A stretch of 64,000 nt of DNA, taken from assembly GCA_947034895.1 (NCBI GenBank), contig OX344763.1:82665093-82729092 (forward strand). Direction: 5' to 3'. The stretch comes from Rhytidiadelphus loreus (lineage: Eukaryota > Streptophyta > Bryopsida > Hypnales > Hylocomiaceae). The translations under genes were made by a program, and so were the position numbers. Under the pieces are notes generated by a model, which was given only the letters and a program-made list of their open reading frames with translations, searched no databases and was not told the origin of the DNA. Positions 44,035-55,071 of the stretch are shown here, one piece after another (within the stretch, counting starts at the first letter, position 1; each line of letters starts with the position of its first letter).

Positions 44035-46857
44035 ATGACTTCCTCTGCGACTGCAGACAACTTCATGGAATCTTCTGACGATGAATTTCAAGTTCTGGAA
44101 GGGATGAATGTAGGCATTCATGAGTGCGATGGAATCCCGCGTCGTCTTTGGAATACAAAATGTATAACTCTATATAATGAGGAGGGTTTACTTGTTGGCG
44201 AAGGGACTTGCTATAGTGTCAATTCAGACCTGGTGCTTGGAGCTAATGGACCTTTTGGAGATACTCATGTAGCAGTGCACATCACCAAGACATTCTCTGA
44301 AGTGGATATCCCTCAGGCAGCTTGGCCGATTGAGCGAGTCCACTGCGCCGGAGCAAGCCTTCACGACCATGAGGCGCGCGACAGATTCAATCAGCTACAA
44401 GCGCGTCTCCTGAATCCCCAACCTTTAACATCTGCTCGACCATATTCAAGTATCCTCAGGAATCCACCTTGTGTGAAATCCCGTAGATCTAAGGAACTCC
44501 TCACTCAAGAGTCCATCAACTTGGTGTCCAGCAAAGTTTGTTGTAGCCAAAATTGTGTTCAACCCTTTCCAAGGGAGAAGATTCGGGCTTTCCGCAAGCG
44601 TATGTACTCTGGTACATCATTCAAGTTCAGGTCGCACATGAAAACCGATGTACATAGATCAGTTCATCTTGATGCACGTGGGAAGAAGACAGTAACCGTT
44701 GAAGGCATCAATGTGTGCATGCGAGCGTGGATGTTTATTTCTAGGGTCCTGGAGCCCACTTTCTATCGATACCTCAAATACTAGAAGGACGAACGAGAGG
44801 CAGTGGATCATGGGAATACAGGGTTGGAGAAGCCTAGAAAGCACACTCAACAAGCAACTGCAACTCTGAAGTGCATCCTTGACAAGGAGGCGGACCACAT
44901 GCCACATCATACTCGTACTCTAAAGTCAGGGGACAAAGTTGTATCCATATGTCTTCCATCTACTTTTCAGTGGAAGGGCAAGATGAAGGAAATCAATGAT
45001 GTCAATGCAGCCTTCGGACTATCCGAAGTGTCAACTTCGAATTTGAGCAAGATCAGGTCTTCCAAGTTCTCGGAGTATGAGGTGAAGAAACCTGGTGATA
45101 ATTTTGCTCGATGTTCAGTGTGCAACAAATTACAAGAGCTACGAAGAAGCTGCATTGCTGGATCTCAAAGTGCTTTGATATGGTCAAGGAGGCTTGACAA
45201 ACATTTGGCTATTGCTCGAGCACATAGGGAGCTCTACTATGCAAACCGTTATCGGTCGCATGGGTTTCCACACGAATGTTTGACGATCATGCATGATAAG
45301 ATGGACCATGCCAAGACTGCTTCTCTGATCTTCTCCCACAAGACTAAAGAACTTGATGGGCTTATGAAGTTGCCCGTTTCAGTCACTGGCATGATTGCGC
45401 ATAGTCATGCTGATGTTCGGTATGCGCATTATGGTTTGGATATGTTTTCCCATGACTCGAACTACACTATTGGCTCCATGGCAAAGTTGCTCCGAGATTT
45501 GGAATTGCCACCGAAATCATCTTCTCGGCAATTGTTTACGGGGTCGGGGTCTACAAATTTGTCCAAAGCAATACTCAAGGGTGCCGAAGTGTGCGAAGCG
45601 TCGCTACCTCCACCACCGGAATCCTTATGTCCAGGAATGCCACTGCCTCCTATTTTGAATGTGCAGATGGATAATGCCATCGGAGACAACAAGAACAGAT
45701 TTGTTTTTTGTTATTGGTCTCTTCTTGTTGCAAACAAAATCTTCCGTGAAGTGTACGTGAACTTTATGATCGTGGGTCACACTCATGACGACATTGATGC
45801 ACTCTTTGGAAGATGGAGCATGCTTTTGAAGAAGGAAAACTTTCTTACAATTCCTGCACTTATGAAGTCGTTCATGGATGTGGAATCCATTTCCACAATC
45901 CCTCACCTCATAGAAGAGGTGCCAGATTTCAAGGGTTTCATAGCAGGCAAATTTCTGGACGGTAACGATATCATGGTTGGACACACAAAGCCACAACAAG
46001 TGAAGTTCTACCTCGACTCGACTAGGTGTCCAGTCATGAAGTACAAAATGTTGTGCACTGATGTGGATTGGTTGCCGAAGGGGAATGGTCATGGAATGAA
46101 ATTGTGGAAGGAGAACTCTGAAGGGCAAAGTTTGTGGCCATGTGGAGTGCCAGAAGCAGTTCAGCCGAGTCCAATGAAAGGCGCGGAGGACATCTTAAAG
46201 GGCATATCCGGATTTTTGAGGTATGGGGAGAATTTGTGTAATCAAGATCGCAGTGGAGAGTACCGAAGACGCTATGAGCACGTAGTGCTCTACTGGCAGG
46301 GTGTCAAGGTAGCATTGCAAGAACCACTACCTTCATCTTCTGTTTTGAAGGATGGTTTTTGGCCAACTAGCCGTGTTCAAGCAACTCAGGTGGATGAATT
46401 AGATGAAGACGGCGAGAATCGTGAAGAATTTGGAGAAGATGATGCATACGTAGGTCCTTTGAGAGGTCACCCACAACCATCCTTCAGGGTGGGTCGAGAT
46501 CTCTTTGAAGGATATTTTGTTGCAGTTCGACCCGCAGATGGTGATAGCCATCCGGTTTGGATTGCAAGGGCATTGTCTGATCCAAACTGTAATCCTGAGA
46601 AACCTAATTGTGTACTCATTCAGTACTTTCCATCAACATCAAGAGACCAAGATGTTCAAGACTTCTACACTGGATGGGACAACGAAAGAGGTCTACGTTG
46701 GAAAGTTGATGAAACCGAACCGCCACTTTGGCAGCATACAAATGCTCTTATGACAGCGTGGAAGTCTAACAACTGAAAAGATACTCTCCAATGTTTGATC
46801 AAAATTCCAACAGCTCAAATTGATGTCATCAACCGAAGTCTCGCATCTTACACTTGA
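44035..46857 (+). pseudogene. DUF7869-type protein, element 2 copy
   Basis: Homologous to 2360-5197 along its length. The start is set at ATG 44035 (MTSSATADNFMESSDDEFQV), aligning with MDSDLLANDNMDFSDGEYQI; the open frame extends upstream but without homology. A TAG at 44782-44784 falls in the helix-turn-helix-like segment (YLKY-stop-KDEREAVDHG) and a TGA at 46774-46776 removes the last 27 residues; the frame then reaches the ancestral end at TGA 46855-46857. A small deletion replaces ISQEQVYSLVAWP with IPQAAWP. Core motifs HDKMDHAK, NVQMDNAIGDNKN and VGHTHDDIDALFGR remain. Probably inactive. Confidence 0.75.
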
Positions 46858-47270
46858 TATCTATAGCTATGTATGCATATATATTGTAGTTTTTTCAATT
46901 ATGATGTTTCCATCGTCATATTTTGTATAACGAATGGAATTCATATATAAATGTAGATGGTATAGGTTTGAGTTCATTGTTTTTATTTTATTGCTTGGTA
47001 TTGCAATAATGATTTGAAGTGTATGTTTTGTGTTTAAATCTTAATATACTTTCTTTTATGTTCTTGAGCTTTGTTTTCTTTATTTTTTACTTCATCTTCT
47101 TATTTGTTTATCATTGAGTATGTTTCATTTAAAATTACATTGCTATTAGGAAAAAAATGTAGTGGATATATCCACTATTTATTTGGTGAACATGTAAAGC
47201 ACTTGTCACATTCTGGGTAGGGGGCTGGTTGGTTGTTACAACTTTCCTGCCTGCAAAGCTCACTTAGCAG
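46858..47270. other. 3' flank of the DUF7869 pseudogene
   Basis: AT-rich; partly alignable with 2043-2359 in reverse. No gene. Confidence 0.35.
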
Positions 47271-47387
47271 CATCAAGTCATGTTTTTTCTCTCATGCACT
47301 CATACGAATCCAACGGGAATCGAACCCGGACCGCTTCAATGAGATGAACAACCCCTTACAACCAACCGCGGAGCTCATGACTTGGTG
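47271..47387 (-). repeat. tRNA-like segment, element 2 copy
   Basis: CATCAAGTCATG and CATGACTTGGTG bound it. On the minus strand it has the B-box string GGGTTCGATTCCCG and otherwise matches 1926-2042. Same place relative to the transposase gene and element end. Confidence 0.55.
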
Positions 47388-47464
47388 TTCACAAGATGAC
47401 ATAATCTTTATTTATATTAATCAGAACATTTATCGTAAAGCAAACCATATCTGATTGAATACTC

Positions 47465-47629
47465 CATCCCACTAAATACTCTCATTTTAATGGAAATTGC
47501 GCATTACAACTAGAAAATTTAGTGTTTGTCCGCCTAAATTGGCTAACATTACAATTCATTTTTTGGGGTCTAAATGGACAATATTATTTTGAGAGACTCC
47601 AAACCTCTCAAAATATTGAATATAATGTT
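47465..47629 (-). repeat. Element 2 right terminal region
   Basis: Reverse complement matches 1686-1850, ending AACATTATATTCAATATTTT at 47629. AAAG follows. Confidence 0.65.
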
Positions 47630-48450
47630 AAAGCATTGTTGTCTATAAGATTGTGAATGGCAGTACTAGCGTTAGCAACTTCTCCCTCAATGACCTCATC
47701 TTAACGTTCATGTAGTGCGGATGGGGCCACGTGCTCTACCATTGATGTTCCATTTGGTGTGCATATCAAATCCGTTGGAGGAGTTAAATATATGTCTCCC
47801 TCCACATGCTCGCCTTTGAAATCTATCATTGCCGTATGGTTTTGTATTGAAGCCAATTACATTGCCGAACTTGTGACCTCCACATCCTTGGTCATAGTCA
47901 TTGTCATTGATTTGACATCTCTTTTGGATTTAAATGCCTCACTTGGCCCTGCCTGTGGATTGTACAAATCGGGAATATCTTTCCGATTACATTCAAGCAC
48001 ATGTGGAGCATTCGTTGTCGTTGGAAACATGCTCCAATCCACCTTGCGTGCCAATATCAATTCTGCATACACCATAGAAGCCAAGTTGTAGTTTATATAT
48101 CCCTTGGACATTGCTTTATCCCCGAAGAGGGCCTGCCAAACTTCATGCGCTCGATGAATGAAATGCGCATTGTTGCAATTCCCTGGCTTGCAACAAAAAA
48201 ACATAAGTGTGGATGATGTGGGCCTCCCTAGGCCACAACTTGTCGATGTGGTACATCTTGACATACTTCTTTCACGTTTTGGAGGACCAATATTCCTCTT
48301 CCTCCACTTCCCAACCACACTTTGCTTTGATGTTGGGATCATCTTAAATCTCATAGTGGAGCTCATGGGCGGTCCCCTTTGGTTTAGGCCTCCTATTATT
48401 TTCACCTCCGCCGGTCAACCCACACTACCTTCAACACCTTGACCACTCAT
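47630..48450 (-). pseudogene. Family F pseudogene copy 1, proximal part
   Basis: Shares with 54174-53099 the order NN---K-KG, stop, DD, then W-VEEEEYWSSKT with KKYVKMYHIDKLWPREAHII, AHFIHRAHE, and after a frameshift a helical YINYNLASMVYAELILARKV with DWSMFP and GPSE. Homologous residues in the other copy: CKTCKKYIKMMHLSKMWSRE, HFIHRYKE and KDVDWRTIYG. The C-x2-C plus His pattern hints at a zinc-binding segment. Several stops (TAA, TGA) and at least one frameshift; reading continues at 630-1. The family is not recognised. Confidence 0.5.
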
Positions 48451-50049
48451 GGTTTCCAACTTGAACTTGTCCCCAATTGAATTTAAATAGTCACCACAAG
48501 TACGTGTCTTAAATCCACCCAAGATTCAATGAATGTTTGTATACGCACCAATAATGAAAGATGAATGACCCCACCTCTCCACCATGTAGGAGCAACTGGC
48601 ACAATGAAGCAATAGTAGCATATCCAACATAGTTGTGAGTCCTACGAAGGAGAGGGAAGTGAGAAAAAACAAGAAGGTTGTCCACCTTTATAGCTGTCCG
48701 AAACCAAACCTAAAATCGTTCGCCACCGAACCTCCTCCGAACGTCGCAAAGCGGCCCCGAACGTTCGCTCCATTGGACGACCCCACCATCTCTGACTCCG
48801 ACACTGCCATCCGCCTCCCCGACGCCGCCGTCCGCCTGCTTCGACAGCTCCGTCTGCATTTCCGAAACCGAGGTCCGCCCAAGCACACCTTGGGAAGTTT
48901 GGGCCTTGTTTTCACCCTCTTTAGTCTTCTAGTCCTCTCTTGATTTTCAGAAGCATAGGATTCTTTAATTTGGAAATGTAGAGATGTTGTACTAATACTG
49001 GGCGCTCATTGATGATGGAATGTTCCAATGTTCGAAGTATTGACTTGGTTTTAATAAATGTCAAGGCAATCTTCCGACTCAAAGGTAGTATTTTGAGTAG
49101 TTCAATACCTCCAAACCCTTGTTAGGGTTTAGAGTATAGGGTTTAGGCCTTTCGGGGTCAAAATGGGCCTCCCTAATAATTGAGAAAGTTATAATTTCAT
49201 ACTAGAATTACTTTAACTTGATATTTTTGGCGCTAATATTTTGGCACCTTATGATTCTTTAAAGAATGGAAATCAGTACATTTGAAATAAATAAAGTCAT
49301 TCAACTCGAAGGGGGGTAGACTTCTAGAAATCTACTTCCACACATTTTCATGCTAGAGTGTCATAACTTTTGCAAGCCCCTAATATCACACACGCCCAAA
49401 ATACCATTTTAAAGTTTTTTTCTCTTTGCTCTTGAAATGGCCATTTTATGAGGTGTTGACATACAAGAAAAAGACCTCGTAGCTTAATTTGGACAATGAG
49501 AAGCTTTAAGCCTTTAGGGCCGAAGGAGCCCCAAGCAACTTCTTGAATTCTTCTAGAATCAAATTTGCATATTAATACTTTATGATTTAATTAAAATTAT
49601 TGTTTTTCCACAAATAAGCATTTCTATCTTCTATCTAATTTGATTTTTAAAGGAAATAAAATAAAATTTATATGATTTTTTAAAGTTATTGTCTTTGAAA
49701 AATCATAGTAATTACAAAAAAGCTCACTTTATCGTGAATTTTTTGAAAAATAGAGTTCATTATATTGAACATTATGGTGAAGTTGGCACACTTTCTTTAG
49801 TTATACACAAATAAATTCAATAGATAAACATGTTCTATAGTGCATTTTGAAACTCTAAAATTTCCAACTTCAAATTTCCATAGACAAATCACAAATTGTC
49901 ATTGCTCCAAATTTGATGGCCAATGGCTCATTGGAAGCGGAATATCCATGCCCTCACATCTTGTTCACACCTCAAGAGCAATTAAGGCAAAGAGAATGTT
50001 CCAATTTCCAAAATTCGTACATCTATTTTTTTTTTTTTAATTTTTTTAC
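48451..50049. other. No recognised gene; GC-rich patch then AT-rich DNA
   Basis: 48690-48900 is GC-rich with CCGTCCGCC-type motifs like those at 50050-50300 and 54480-54642, probably the same upstream element of family F. The rest is AT-rich with a T run at about 50027-50050. Confidence 0.35.
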
Positions 50050-50330
50050 TCCGATGTTGCCGTCCGCCTGTCGGAGCCCCCCGTCCGCTTGCTGGAGCCT
50101 GCCGTCCGCCTATTGGACTCCCTCGTCCACCTACTGCGCCCCATCCGCGTGCTGGGGGCCGTCGTCTGCGATTTCGACGCTACCGTCCAGGTTGCGGAGT
50201 CGCCGTCCGCCTGTCGAGACTATTTTGTTCGTCCGATGAAGCGAACTGCCGATCCGTCCGTTCGATCGGACGGCCAATGCAAGGGGGACCGTTGGTCATC
50301 TGCTGTGGGGGGGCCATCTGCTCGTGCGGA
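50050..50330. repeat. GC-rich CCGTCCGC repeats upstream of the kinase-like gene
   Basis: A motif CCGTCCGCCTGTCGGAGCC recurs loosely every ~25 bases; a palindrome CCGTCCGTTCGATCGGACGG lies at about 50255. A TATA-like CATATAAGG follows at about 50349, 230 bases before the ATG. Confidence 0.5.
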
Positions 50331-50580
50331 GCCCGAGGCCGTCCGCTGCATATAAGGCGGCGCGGATGGCCCGTCTGCTCTCTTTTTTGCCCTCCCCTTT
50401 ATGCCTTGCAAGAGAGAGCGGAGAGCTTAGTGGTTTATCCTCCATTGGCTCCTTTCGCAGGGAAGGTAGGAGTTTGGTTTTGGGGGCCTATATTTTGCCC
50501 TTTTTTTCTAGTTCGTGTGTACTTGGTGTGTTGTAATTTTTTATGAATTAAATTGGGACTAAATATTCATATTTTTTACG

Positions 50581-52072
50581 ATGCCGAGATTGAAGAAGGC
50601 GGCGAAGGGGAAGAATGTGGTGCCCAACATTGAGTCAGCCCGTGAAATTTCCTCCAATGCTTGCAAAGCATTCTTTATTGAATACATCGTCAAGTTTTAT
50701 GAGGCGGAAACTACTTTGTCTCTTGACACTAAATATGTGAGATACCAAAAGGAGTGTGTAGAGAAATTCAAGATGGATATGACACAAAAGTTCACAGATG
50801 CTTTAAATGTTCCAGAATGGATTCATGAAATGGAGAAGAAGGGCTTCCAACAATTTTTGAAGAACAAGGTGCAAGACGCATTGTGGAATGCGAAGGTGAT
50901 CCTAGAAAAATACAGGAGGGAACACCGTGCAAGTGATGAAAGCTTTGAACAAGTCATTATCAAAGCTGACTTGTTTGTTCGTCGTTGCGCTCCGTTTGCA
51001 AAGAGACGGAATCGGCAAGGGTCATTGGGTTGGTGGACTTCGGATGAAGGAGATGTAGAATTGCAACGTGGACAACGACATCTCATAGCACTACCAGACA
51101 CAACAAGGGTGATTCTACAAGATGACAAAATCCTGAAGGACAGATATGCAACAATTCACAGGGTTCGAATTGAAGAATGTCATGAGATTCCGTCATTTTG
51201 GGAATTTGCTGCAAAGATATCTCATCAACAACGGATTCGTCCTCAACTTGCGAAGTTCGAGCACCAAAACGAATCAATGGCAGTGAGGATTCCACATGAC
51301 GGAGTTATTCGGTTTGTCGCTGTCCATGCAACAAACAATGAAGGGTATGCATATTGGTGGAATGGTGGTACATTGTGGCAAATGTTGATCCTCAATATTC
51401 AATAATGATTATCCAGACAACATTGCCATTCGATTGTCTTATTCACGACCAGCGCCCAAAGAGGTGATTCAAGCTTTCTATCTTGGTCGATAGAGGAAGA
51501 AGCGCACCGAGCTGGCATGGGCATTGGTGCACATCATGAATGCGGTCCACAATGTTGGTCATCTACACAATGATATTTCTCTCGACAATATCATGTTTCA
51601 CTTTCCTGAGGATGAATCACGTGTTTACATTGGAGTTTGCGTTTGGGGCATGTCTACCGTTCGTACTGAATCAATGAAGTCTTTGTATACGTTCACATCT
51701 GTGGCGGATCGGGATGCAGCTTTGAACTGAAGGTGGTGGATGGACCTTTCAATTGCATACTTGCACCGCAAAGATGCGGATGTGGAAATGATTCCGACTT
51801 TGTCACGTAAATCGGAGGAATATGCCGTTGGTCGAATAGCTCAACGGATCAACAAACTATGCATGTCGGAGGCCTACACATCGCTTCATTGTGAAAATGA
51901 AGGACATATGAGGTTTAGCCACCACGATTTGGCAAGGGTATTTCACCTCTACTTGGATCGCCTTTGCAATCCAGTGATTGCGGAGCACGGAAGTTTTTCC
52001 GAAATCATCCAACGATTTATTAATTCTTACAATTGGCCTATTCCAGATGACCACTTCTGTCATTCATATTAG
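50581..52072 (+). pseudogene. Protein-kinase-like pseudogene
   Basis: An open segment of 274 codons from ATG 50581 has no recognisable domain until GYAYWWNGGTLWQML. After a frameshift near 51400 the next frame holds HNDISLDNIMFHFPED, a kinase catalytic loop (HxDxxxxN), and YIGVCVWGMS, where related plant proteins have CDWGM, so the metal-binding Asp of the DFG-like motif is Val. TAG at 51492-51494 and TGA at 51728-51730 interrupt it; the C-terminal helices end at TAG near 52072. Similar kinase-like genes are repeated in non-seed plant genomes, usually with transposons. Convergent with the family F copy at 53099-54174. Confidence 0.6.
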
Positions 52073-53098
52073 TATATGAGTGTGCTACATAGTACTATAG
52101 ATTATAGAAGTATACGATAAATGTATCGGTGAAGATGTACGTTATTATGTGTGCTAACTATAGAATATATATGCACCATCGATGTATGCCAATATATGTG
52201 AAATTGGCTTTACATTTTGTATTTTTTGAAACACAAACTATTTATATACAAAACATTTTTTTTGGGTGGATGAGAAATGTAGACTTAGAGTTCTTCTTTT
52301 GGATGGATCATTGATGTTGAATTGTTGGGTACCTAGCCACCTAGGTTGGCAAGGTGGTGTGCTAAATTATATGATCTATCATGTAAATGTACATGGCACA
52401 TGCAAGAGAACAAACAAGTTTTCATTGGGGGGCAACAAAGTAACAACACCATTTGTATTGAAATACTACAATTATACAATATGTTGTTTTGAGAAGTTGA
52501 TTTTGTTTAGGGGAAGTTTAACTCCTTGAATCAATTTTCAGTTAATTATTCTAGAAACCTAAATGAAATTAAAAATCCAAAGTGAAATTGGGTTGTGGTC
52601 TTGTAAATTAAACCAAAATTACAGATTTTAATTTGTAAAAAATTCTTTTAGCAAATTTTGTCTAAGATTAAAGGCGTTCAAATGTAGTGCTTAGAATGCC
52701 ATATCTTCCAATCCATTCGGTCAAAATTCTAGAAATTTTTGTGCCATGCTCTCAAATAAGTTATCTACAACATACTGTGTTTAAATTCCAAAAAAATTGA
52801 TGTTTATGTTTTTCTACGGTAAATAAAGTAGAAGTGGTCTGAACAAATCTTTTTTTCTAAAAACATCCATAGGGCTTTCGGGCTTAATTACAATATATTT
52901 TATTCATAATTTACAAATAGAAAAGTACTATTTGTTAAGAGCCAACATCTTGGTATCGTGCTTGTTACTTTCTATATCATGTGGCAAGAGATTACAATCA
53001 CTTGATTGTATTGTAAGACAACAACTACAATCTTACAAATGTCCAATAGTCCAATAGTCCAATCAACTTCACTCAGATTCTGATTTGGTGTCATCTTT
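52073..53098. other. AT-rich gap between convergent pseudogenes
   Basis: No coding, RNA or repeat feature that I can support. Probably shared 3' flanks. Confidence 0.3.
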
Positions 53099-54174
53099 TT
53101 AGCTTGGGCTTGTATGAGTAGACCTATAAACACTGAGATATGGTCCTTCGCCATAGTAGTCGTCTCTATATTTGCTTTGCCCACTTGCTTGTCCATAATT
53201 TCCAGAGTATGAACCTCCAAAAGTTGGAGGAGGAATTGAATCATTGTGGTTAGATCCTCCTTGAGTTGAACCGCCATAAGAAGGGCCTCCCTGAGGCCCA
53301 TAAGAACCACCTCCAGTAGATGTAGAGTTGTATTGGGAGCCTCCTTGGTTACCTTCAAAATCGTGCGTGGTTCCGTGGCTTGTTCTTGAGCAGTGATAGC
53401 CCCCTTGAAGGTCATTACCGTAGTGTGAAATACTTCGGCTATCTTGTGAGCCATATGCACCACGATCGGGTCCGTACACCCGATGATGCCCATATTGTCG
53501 ACCACGGTCCTCTAGGCTTCTTTGCATTGCCTCTCGCATTTCTTGTTGGTATTGAATGTTCTCCCGATCTTCTGTAAACTTGTGCCTCTCTTCCATCTTC
53601 ATGGGTATTGGAGTGTCTTTCTCATGATCATCATCTGACCATTCATCTTCTGCATTCGGCAATACAAATGGTGGAAATCCAAATTGGCCTCGATTAGACC
53701 ACTCTGGCATGCAATCGCTCGGTCCAGTCCAATTGGTGTAAAGTACTGCATCACTGCAATTTATGTGGTTAACATCTTTTCCGTAAATTGTGCGCCAATC
53801 TACATCTTTGTGGAGTACAATCTCCACCCAAACCATGGTCATCTTGGAATAGTTCATTAAATTTGGTTTGGAGTCTTGTATTTGAGCTGACCATGTTACT
53901 TGAGTTCCTTGTATCGATGAATAAAGTGTTTGCTTTGGCATGTGGAAATTTGTCCTTCCCAACGGCGAACTTGCACCTCTACACGTTCTCTTGACCACAT
54001 TTTAGAGAGGTGCATCATTTTGATGTACTTTTTGCACGTTTTGCAGTCCCAAGATTTCCTGGGCTCTTCTTCCCACTCGGGTTTGGCTACGCACATTTGG
54101 TTTTCTAAATCATCCTAATTTATGTCTTGGGATTTGCCCTTCTTACTGAACTTCGATTTGTTATTGCGAGGCAT
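53099..54174 (-). pseudogene. Family F pseudogene copy 2
   Basis: Starts MPRNNKSKFSKKGKSQDIN, TAG, DDLENQMCVAKPEWEEEPRK, then SWDCKTCKKYIKMMHLSKMW with possible zinc-binding Cys pair, HFIHRYKE, and after a frameshift near 53900 KDVDWRTIYGKDVNHINCSD, an acidic EDEWSDDDHEKDTPIP, a charged helix and a long Gly/Ser/Tyr/Gln-rich tail (GGSYGPQGGPSYGGSTQGGS). The stop before DD is at the same place as in copy 1 (TAG here, TAA there). A TATA-like TACATAAATAG lies upstream near 54342 on the minus strand. Unrecognised family; probably the partner of the kinase-like gene. Confidence 0.5.
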
Positions 54175-54479
54175 GGTAAGCTTGATTAAATGATGAATGA
54201 TTCGCACTTACACTTGAAACAATTTAGGATTTGATCACAATCATTTGCACACCAAAACAGAAGAGGCGCATAGAGCCTTAGGCACTAGATCACCGACTCT
54301 GCAAGGGAAACGATTGTAGCAAAATAAGCCGTGCTCTCCACTATTTATGTAGTCAGACGGCATGAGGCCACGTACGGGAGCATCAGACGGCACACAGGCG
54401 GACGGCAAGATCCAACGGTGGGAAATCGGCGTCAGTCACATCGCACGGTCACCGTCAAAAGTGGACGGGTCCACAACGG
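54175..54479. other. 5' flank of family F copy 2
   Basis: No gene. Likely promoter region for the minus-strand gene; the TATA-like site near 54342 is the only motif seen. Confidence 0.3.
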
Positions 54480-54642
54480 GTGGACGAAGATCCAGTTGCT
54501 AGTCCGCTCCTACTCCGACGGGCCGTCCACTCCTGCCCCATCGGCCTATCCGCTCTTGCTCCGTCGGGTCGTTCGCTCTTGATCTGTCGGGCTGTCCGCT
54601 TTTGATCCGTTGGGCCGTCCGCTCCTGTTCCGTCGGGTGTTC
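54480..54642. repeat. ~23-bp GC-rich tandem repeat, split by element B
   Basis: Unit close to CCGCTCCTGTTCCGTCGGGC with CGT, about six copies. The last unit is completed after element B at 58069-58100 (TGTTCCGCTCCTATTCTGTC), which confirms the element borders. Confidence 0.7.
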
Positions 54643-54957
54643 TGTCGGAATCCATAATAGCTTAGTACGGACCTTAATAGACTAAGAAAAATTAAAATAG
54701 ATCAAAATTGAAAAAAATTAGTTTAGGCATAGACTAGCGGAAACAAATAAATACTTAGAATTAGTTTAGACTTCGTTCCGGAACCAGTACGAAAGCATGA
54801 CGGAACTTGACATCCGGGTGGACGGATTCAGGAGCCGGAACACAGGAACCCGGAACGCAGGCATTAAATTCAGTAGCTTGTGGCGGTAGACTAGGGATAC
54901 GTTACGGCGTTCCGTAGCCTGCGTTCCCGTTACAGTGAACGTTGGGCGCAGGATTTC

Positions 54958-54965
54958 TATATAAA
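54958..54965 (+). promoter_or_regulatory. TATA box upstream of the element B ORF
   Basis: TATATAAA about 110 bp before the ATG at 55072. Element C has the same sequence at 59897-59904, about 290 bp before its ATG. Confidence 0.55.
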
Positions 54966-55071
54966 CCTAGTTCCTCCTCATTTCTCGCCCTCTTTCAGTT
55001 GCTCCGCATCTGGCTGATAGTGAGAGAAAGTGTGGTGAGTTAGGGTTACCGCGATAGGAGAGGTGAGACCG

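Larger units (their letters stand above)
631..47629 (-). mobile_element. Element 2: large DNA transposon carrying nested element 1
   Basis: The left end reads AACACTATATTCATTAAAAT and the right end, reverse-complemented, reads AACATTATATTCAATATTTT. AAAG lies immediately outside both ends (627-630 and 47630-47633). Deleting the element plus one AAAG restores a continuous reading frame in the flanking pseudogene. Content, without element 1 (1686-23914): a DUF7869 pseudogene at the right end, a regular palindrome array, an inverted-repeat structure, LTR-like element A, the degenerate ParB/methyltransferase/phosphatase-like gene and a foldback hairpin. The net length is about 24.8 kb. The superfamily is not recognised; a 4-bp duplication and AAC...GTT ends are what can be seen. 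Strand is given by the large multi-exon gene. Confidence 0.75.
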
